A DNA stretch of 9,610 bases from Nitrosopumilus sp. UBA526 (lineage in GTDB: Archaea > Thermoproteota > Nitrososphaeria > Nitrososphaerales > Nitrosopumilaceae). Location of the stretch: positions 6,797-16,406 of the forward strand of contig DAXZ01000028.1 in the NCBI GenBank assembly GCA_002506665.1, written 5' to 3'. A model generated the notes under the pieces. That model was given only the letters and a program-made list of their open reading frames with translations, did no database searches and was not told the DNA's origin. Both the position numbers and the translations under genes were made by a program. This document shows positions 5,567 to 9,610 of the stretch, piece after piece. Each line of letters opens with the position of its first letter. The stretch's first letter is position 1.

Positions 5567-6354
5567 AACTCGGCTTCCTCTAGTGCTTTGGCACACAAGC
5601 AACTTTTTGTCTTTGGAATCTTGTCGACTAGTCCTGTTAGCAACTTTTTTGTCTCTTTTACATTCTTTGAGAGTGTCTCAAGAACCTCTTTGGCAGTAAC
5701 TGGTTTTTCTGCCCAGACATCATAGTCTGTAACAGTTGAAATTGATGCATAACACATCTGTGCCTCTCTGGCAAGCTGGCATTCTGGGACAAGTGTCATT
5801 CCGATTATGTCCGCATCCAGGGTTCTGTAGAACTTTGACTCTGCCTTTGTGGAGAATCGTGGGCCTTCTATGCAGACGTATGTGCAGTCTCTGTGTATTT
5901 TTGTACCTTGGTGGTCTGTTACCTCAAGAATTGTTTTTTGCAGCTCAGGACAGAATGGATCTGCTACTGAGATGTGAATGACTCTGCCATTCTTTGAGAA
6001 CGAACCGTCCCTTGATTTTGTAAAGTCTAGAAACTGTGTAGGCAGTGCAAAACATCCCGGCTCTAGCTCTTTTTTTAGACTTCCAACTGCCGATGGTGCA
6101 ATAATCCTTGAGACTCCCAACTCTTTGAATGCCCAGATGTTTGCCTTGTAGTTAATCTTGTGCGGGGGTATGGAATGTTTCTTTCCATGTCTGGGCAGAA
6201 ATGCAATCTTTCGTCCTTTAAAGGCGCCAACTGTAATTGTATCTGAGGGCTTTCCCCAGGGCGTATCAACATCTACCTCGTGTGAATCCTGCAACAGTCC
6301 TGAATCATAGATTCCGGTTCCTCCAAAAATTCCTATCTCAATGTCGCTTTCCAC
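5563..6354 (-). CDS. mtnP: S-methyl-5'-thioadenosine phosphorylase (MTAP)
   Basis: A 263-residue cytoplasmic enzyme of the PNP/MTAP family that splits methylthioadenosine with phosphate into adenine and methylthioribose-1-phosphate. Motifs in order: GIFGGTGIYD (8-17, phosphate site), PWGKPSD (32-38), LPRHGKKHSIPPH (53-65), NYKANIWAFK (68-77), the family signature TYVCIEGPRFSTKAES (158-173), GMTLVPE (185-191) and TDYDVWAE (209-216), whose Asp favours a 6-amino purine. The length is normal. The C-terminus carries a CLC (252-254), the CXC type reported in thermophilic archaeal homologues. The GTG start at 6354-6352 overlaps the apt stop by one base, so the genes are coupled; the product adenine is the substrate of Apt. 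A broader inosine/guanosine activity is less likely but not excluded. Confidence 0.95.
   Translation of the reverse strand: MESDIEIGIFGGTGIYDSGLLQDSHEVDVDTPWGKPSDTITVGAFKGRKIAFLPRHGKKHSIPPHKINYKANIWAFKELGVSRIIAPSAVGSLKKELEPGCFALPTQFLDFTKSRDGSFSKNGRVIHISVADPFCPELQKTILEVTDHQGTKIHRDCTYVCIEGPRFSTKAESKFYRTLDADIIGMTLVPECQLAREAQMCYASISTVTDYDVWAEKPVTAKEVLETLSKNVKETKKLLTGLVDKIPKTKSCLCAKALEEAEF
5645..5659 (+). terminator. Possible T-rich terminator for the plus-strand small-gene cluster
   Basis: Plus-strand T-tracts (T6 at 5645-5650, T4 at 5656-5659, with an earlier T5 at 5604-5608) lie about 40-90 bases past the stop of the 94-residue gene, within the convergent mtnP gene. This fits archaeal T-tract termination, but no experiment or hairpin supports it. 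Confidence 0.25.
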
Positions 6355-6869
6355 TAGTATTTCACCAATGATTTACAGTTGTATTTGTAAATCTTTTTGA
6401 TTCCACCTAGTCCAACTAACTCGATTATAAATGCAAATCCTACTATGTTGCCGCCTACCTTTTCCATCAATTTAGCCGATGCCTGTGCAGTTCCTCCGGT
6501 TGCTAGCAGGTCATCGCATATGAGCACCCTTTCTCCTTTTTTGAGAATATCCTTTTGAATCTCAAAGGTGTCTTTTCCATATTCAGTCGTATATGCCAGT
6601 TTCACAGTCTTGCCGGGCAGTTTTCCTGCTTTTCTAATCATTACTATGCCCTTGTTGTATCTTGTGGCCAAAATTGACGCTAGAACGAATCCACGTGCCT
6701 CTGTTCCTGCAAACACATCGATATCTTTTGGATGGAAATGCTTTGCAAATTCGTCTGCCATGTATGATAATGCTGATGGATCCTTCAAAATCGGACTAAA
6801 ATCTTTGAACAAAATCCCCTTTTTGGGAAAATTTGGATAAATTGTAATCCTGTCCTCTAGGTTCATCAT
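6354..6869 (-). CDS. apt: Adenine phosphoribosyltransferase
   Basis: A 171-residue type I phosphoribosyltransferase that makes AMP from adenine and PRPP. It has the APT N-terminal pattern YPNFPKKGILFKDFSPIL (11-28), GTEARGFVLASILA (55-68), a flexible loop region KLPGKT (83-88) and the PRPP-binding motif VLICDDLLATGGTA (115-128). The length is typical of bacterial and archaeal APT. The first two codons are both ATG (6869 and 6866). The upstream TATA-like element lies 24 and 27 bp away respectively, so the second ATG may be the true start of a leaderless message. It is the first gene of the apt-mtnP pair, which recycles the adenine moiety released from polyamine synthesis or other S-adenosylmethionine chemistry. 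Confidence 0.95.
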   Translation of the reverse strand: MMNLEDRITIYPNFPKKGILFKDFSPILKDPSALSYMADEFAKHFHPKDIDVFAGTEARGFVLASILATRYNKGIVMIRKAGKLPGKTVKLAYTTEYGKDTFEIQKDILKKGERVLICDDLLATGGTAQASAKLMEKVGGNIVGFAFIIELVGLGGIKKIYKYNCKSLVKY

Positions 6870-6888
6870 GTTTATGCAAACGTGGTAA

Positions 6889-6896
6889 CATAAAAT
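6889..6896 (-). promoter_or_regulatory. TATA-like promoter of apt-mtnP
   Basis: The minus strand reads ATTTTATG in the 36-base gap between the upstream secreted-protein gene and apt, centred about 24-27 bp before the tandem ATG codons. This fits a leaderless archaeal promoter and suggests that apt-mtnP is transcribed on its own rather than only by readthrough. Confidence 0.45.
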
Positions 6897-6905
6897 TGTT
6901 TGAAA

Positions 6906-9029
6906 CTAGGGTACTATCTCAAAAGTTGTCTCTACGGTATCTGTTGGATTTGTTGCATTGAATGTATATATTCCGGGGGCTGTATTTTTGGGAATTAACC
7001 ATGGCTGAACACTAATACCATCTTTTGTTATTGGTCCATTTAGCACGCCTACCTGTATGCCATCATCTGATAAAATCCGAATAATGGGTTTTGTTGTCGC
7101 ACCAAACACTTTGATTCTGAGTGTGTTTGCATCGTCTCCTTTCTCTACGGTTATGGTCATTCCTTCTGTTGCTGATGTAACAACTTCGATCATGACAGTG
7201 TCTGAGGTATTGTCGTTTCTTGCATTTATCTTCCAAGTTCCTGTTTTTGCATCTGAGGGAACTCTGAACGAACTCTCAGAAACATTTCCACTTTTATCTG
7301 AATACACCTCTTTGGTCTTTATCCTATTTCCGTCAGGGTCAATCATGGTTATAGTCATAAAAACATTAATCTCTTCATTTTCCTTAGTGCCGGTAGTTCC
7401 TAAAATCAATATGGGATCTCCTGGATTATATTCTGTCTTTGTAGTTTGGATATCTATACTGCCAGAACCTGTCTGAAAACCTACTGTAAAGATCTCTGTA
7501 CTATGTGTATTTCCTTTACTTATTACTGCAGTATACACTCCTGTGGTAAATCCTGCAAGACTGATTGTATGTGTGGCCCGCCCATCTTGTTTTAGTGTGA
7601 TAGATACCTCCCCGCCTTTTGGATTATCATTATCATCTAGAACTAGTAAACTAATAACCTCTAATGCCTCACCTATCAGTGTGATTGTCGCAGTCTCTCC
7701 TTGTCTGTAATTACGTTTATCAAACTCTAGGTTAACTGGAATTATCGGTGCCTGTCCAAGTCCTGCATAAGCGAACTCTTTGTATTGGCCCTGGCTTGCA
7801 ACTAGGGTGTATGTTCCTTCTGGCGTATCTACCGTGGTCGGATATTCATAATTAACCACTCCTGAATTATCCACATTGATAGTATCTGAGGCAATCTCCT
7901 TTCCTAGAATGTTCTCTAGGACTAGATCTAGTGGAACGTTTGGCAGGGCGGTTCCATTAAATCTCATGGTCTCACCACGCTCAAATTTCACACTAGTTGG
8001 CGTGATGTTGATTTTTTTATCTGACTTGACTGTCCAATAAATCTCCTTACTGTCCCGTCCATCAGTAATAATTGCACTATATCTTCCGACCGGGGTGTCT
8101 GTTGCCACAAATATGGGCTCGTCTAATCTCCAGTTTCCATTACTGTCAATACTGGCTGTTCTTGAATTGATTACTGTTCCATCGGGCGTGTGAATTTCTG
8201 CTGTGACTGCGCCATTTGATCTTCCTGTTCCAGATATGTTCAAAGAGTCACCTGTGTTGACAACATCGGGAATTCCCTGAATTGAAAGCCTGATATCTTT
8301 TAACGCTACTCTGCTTGCCTTTGCATCAACTCTGAGGCTTAACTTTTTTTCCTTACCTTCAATGTCTTTGACTATAAAATCTACTCTTCCCTCACTTTGA
8401 TCATCTGGAATCTTTACTGTGGTCACAAAGTGACCATCTTCATCTGTCTCAAAGGTTCCAATATTTCTAGTATCAATGTAAAAATCAAACTCTTGTAATC
8501 CTCCAAAATTATCCCCCGTCACTCTGACAGTTGAACCGACATTTGGGTTCTTTGGAATTATCCTAAATACCGACTCGGCTGACATGCTATCTGCGGGTTC
8601 ATCAATAATTACTTCTGGACTATCTATGGGCAGTATTGTACCGATTATCCCCGTATCTATCTGCGCGTCACTGCCATCTAATGCTTGCCAGTTAATTACT
8701 GAATTTGGCCTGTCCATCTTTACTCCAAACTTTACAGACTCTCCCTGACTGATAGACCCCGGTGATGCAAAGACTACTGCTTGCCCATCTCTCTTACCTA
8801 TCCATCCTTTCTCAGTCTTGAATGATTCAATACTAAAACTGTCTCCGGGCCAAATTCTCACGGTGTCTACTTTTTTGTCTGAATCATTTCTCAGTTCTAG
8901 TATGACTGTCTCCTCAAGCGTGATATCCCTTACTGTAATTTCCTGTGCATAAACATCTGGTATGGATACTAGCATGATTAAGGACAATACAATTGAAAGG
9001 AAAATTCCTCCAGTAGAGGATCTATTCAT
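6906..9029 (-). CDS. Large secreted protein of repeated Ig-like beta-sandwich domains
   Basis: A protein of about 707 residues from ATG 9029 (MNRSSTGGIFL). An in-frame TTG at 9044 would add five residues, but a TATA-like element 27 bp before 9029 favours the ATG. The signal peptide is clear: a basic N-end, a hydrophobic core (GIFLSIVLSLIMLVSIP) and a likely cut after VYA, before QE, near residue 28. The mature part has a Trp-containing N-terminal domain to about 140, then about six units of 80-100 residues. Each shows a similar pattern: an opening strand with GD or GE before a hydrophobic strand (for example NPGDPILILGT, NTGDSLNISGT, ERGETMRFNGT), a D..G turn, and a closing G.Y or G.W strand (VGRYSAIITD, EGTYTLVASQ, TGVYTAVIS, PGIYTFNAT). 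No catalytic motif, C-terminal membrane helix or sorting tail is visible. A cell-surface or extracellular structural/adhesive role is inferred. Confidence 0.85.
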   Translation of the reverse strand: MNRSSTGGIFLSIVLSLIMLVSIPDVYAQEITVRDITLEETVILELRNDSDKKVDTVRIWPGDSFSIESFKTEKGWIGKRDGQAVVFASPGSISQGESVKFGVKMDRPNSVINWQALDGSDAQIDTGIIGTILPIDSPEVIIDEPADSMSAESVFRIIPKNPNVGSTVRVTGDNFGGLQEFDFYIDTRNIGTFETDEDGHFVTTVKIPDDQSEGRVDFIVKDIEGKEKKLSLRVDAKASRVALKDIRLSIQGIPDVVNTGDSLNISGTGRSNGAVTAEIHTPDGTVINSRTASIDSNGNWRLDEPIFVATDTPVGRYSAIITDGRDSKEIYWTVKSDKKINITPTSVKFERGETMRFNGTALPNVPLDLVLENILGKEIASDTINVDNSGVVNYEYPTTVDTPEGTYTLVASQGQYKEFAYAGLGQAPIIPVNLEFDKRNYRQGETATITLIGEALEVISLLVLDDNDNPKGGEVSITLKQDGRATHTISLAGFTTGVYTAVISKGNTHSTEIFTVGFQTGSGSIDIQTTKTEYNPGDPILILGTTGTKENEEINVFMTITMIDPDGNRIKTKEVYSDKSGNVSESSFRVPSDAKTGTWKINARNDNTSDTVMIEVVTSATEGMTITVEKGDDANTLRIKVFGATTKPIIRILSDDGIQVGVLNGPITKDGISVQPWLIPKNTAPGIYTFNATNPTDTVETTFEIVP

Positions 9030-9053
9030 GTAACTCTGATTCAATATCTCTCA

Positions 9054-9059
9054 CTTAAA
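9054..9059 (-). promoter_or_regulatory. TATA-like element before the secreted Ig-repeat gene
   Basis: The minus strand reads GGTTTAAGTG, with TTTAAG centred 27 bp before the ATG at 9029. It is a moderate match to an archaeal TATA box, and its spacing supports the ATG over the upstream in-frame TTG at 9044. Confidence 0.4.
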
Positions 9060-9121
9060 CCTTGAATGAATGCTTTTGTATTTTCCAGTTTAGTGTTTTT
9101 CATGAGCAAACTTTTTAAATT

Positions 9122-9610
9122 CTATGATTTGGCTTTCTGGAATTTTGCCAGATCCGGCTTTGTTACTGCATTTTGATACTGTCTAATCCGTTCGGCAATT
9201 AGTCTGTATAATGATCTAAACTGATCCTTGGTTTTATCTGACAAGAAATCAGTCTCCTCCAAAGTGATCTTTTCACAGATGTACCGTGTGATCTCCACTC
9301 GGTCAAACTCTTCCCAGTCATCTTCTCTATGCTCCTGCCATATGCTTCTTAATTTCTCCAAAACCCCGCCCCCTTCTCTAGATGCGACCTCCTTGGGTGT
9401 AAGATTTGAAAAACCTTCCTGTCTCAACTTTATCTCATACGTCTGGTTTACCGGATACAGATAATCCTCTAGTGCAACATAGTCCTCAATTGATTCGAGC
9501 TTTTTTCCTTCACGTTCAAAGAATATAGTCTGAATAGCAGAAAAATCATTTGAGACTAGTTGAGCAGAGATCTGCCTTGACTCTTCGGAATTATCTAACA
9601 GAACAAACGT
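9122..9610 (-). CDS. C-terminal part of an unrecognised soluble protein (5' end beyond window)
   Basis: The minus-strand frame ending in TAG at 9122-9124 stays open to the right edge, giving 162 residues of a longer protein. Reading inward from the edge it begins TFVLLDNSEESRQISAQLV. It includes FFEREGKKLESIEDYVALED and a Tyr-rich stretch (YLYPVNQTYEIKL), then TPKEVASREGGGVLEKLRS. It ends in a strongly charged, helical tail (WQEHREDDWEEFDRVEITRY, RSLYRLIAERIRQYQNAV). No transmembrane segment, cysteine-based zinc site or known catalytic motif is visible. An internal TTG at 9427 is not needed as a start because the frame is open far upstream. I do not recognise the family. It ends 92 bases before the secreted-protein gene, which has its own promoter-like element. 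Confidence 0.75.
   Translation of the reverse strand, partial: TFVLLDNSEESRQISAQLVSNDFSAIQTIFFEREGKKLESIEDYVALEDYLYPVNQTYEIKLRQEGFSNLTPKEVASREGGGVLEKLRSIWQEHREDDWEEFDRVEITRYICEKITLEETDFLSDKTKDQFRSLYRLIAERIRQYQNAVTKPDLAKFQKAKS

Noticed and set aside
7057..7476. Plus-strand frame of 139 codons within the secreted-protein gene.
   Set aside because: It is antisense to a protein with a clear signal peptide and repeats; the hydrophobic Val/Ser-rich translation is what antisense beta-strand coding produces.
9041..9103. A 20-codon minus-strand frame (ATG at 9103, starting MKNTKLENTK) in the gap before the secreted-protein gene.
   Set aside because: It is very short, overlaps the promoter-like element of the next gene, and has no SD or well-spaced TATA. 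It could be an upstream leader peptide only if the transcript starts further upstream; there is no support for that here.
9228..9464. Plus-strand frame of 78 codons opposite the right-edge gene.
   Set aside because: The minus-strand frame is open over the whole 489 bases and has balanced charged composition; the plus-strand frame is Ser-rich and unsupported.
1..9610. Search for tRNA, rRNA, CRISPR repeats, IS ends, attachment sites and toxin-antitoxin or defence genes.
   Set aside because: None was seen by eye. Non-coding space is under 100 bases at any one place, and all larger genes fit core archaeal or conserved hypothetical functions.

Overview
The window comes from an archaeon, most likely an ammonia-oxidising Nitrososphaerota (Thaumarchaeota) of the Nitrosopumilales type. 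It encodes both subunits of the archaeal type IIB topoisomerase (Topo VI), a RIO1-type kinase next to a Dim2/Pno1-like KH protein, and several small proteins of thaumarchaeal character. Promoters are TATA-like and sit about 27 bp from start codons (leaderless style). TTG and GTG starts are common. Base composition looks intermediate by eye (roughly 40-45% GC, not computed), which would fit a Nitrosotenuis-like genome better than AT-rich Nitrosopumilus. The genus is a guess.

Layout. (1) 1-3724, plus strand: the end of a RIO1 kinase gene, a two-KH-domain protein, top6B and top6A. All four overlap (4, 14 and 14 nt), so this is a translationally coupled operon joining small-subunit ribosome maturation with DNA topology. 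(2) 3725-4183, minus strand: a two-TM protein with an alpha-crystallin-like C-terminal domain, facing top6A with no gap. (3) 4184-4256: a short divergent promoter region. (4) 4257-5566, plus strand: four small genes in a tight cluster: a two-TM peptide, a TrmB-like winged-helix regulator, a putative zinc-ribbon protein and a 94-residue protein of unknown function. (5) 5563-6869, minus strand: mtnP and apt in the order apt-mtnP. Together they convert methylthioadenosine to adenine and then AMP. (6) 6906-9029, minus strand: a secreted protein of about 707 residues made of repeated Ig-like beta-sandwich domains. (7) 9122-9610, minus strand: the 3' part of a gene not recognised, running off the right edge.

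The region is extremely compact. No non-coding stretch exceeds about 100 bases. No tRNA, rRNA, CRISPR array, IS element or other mobile sign was seen. Most of the window is ordinary archaeal chromosome. The points most worth a second look are an apparent insertion of about 90-110 residues in Top6B, the membrane-anchored Hsp20-like protein with its divergent promoter, the uncharacterised small-gene cluster, and the anchorless Ig-repeat secreted protein.
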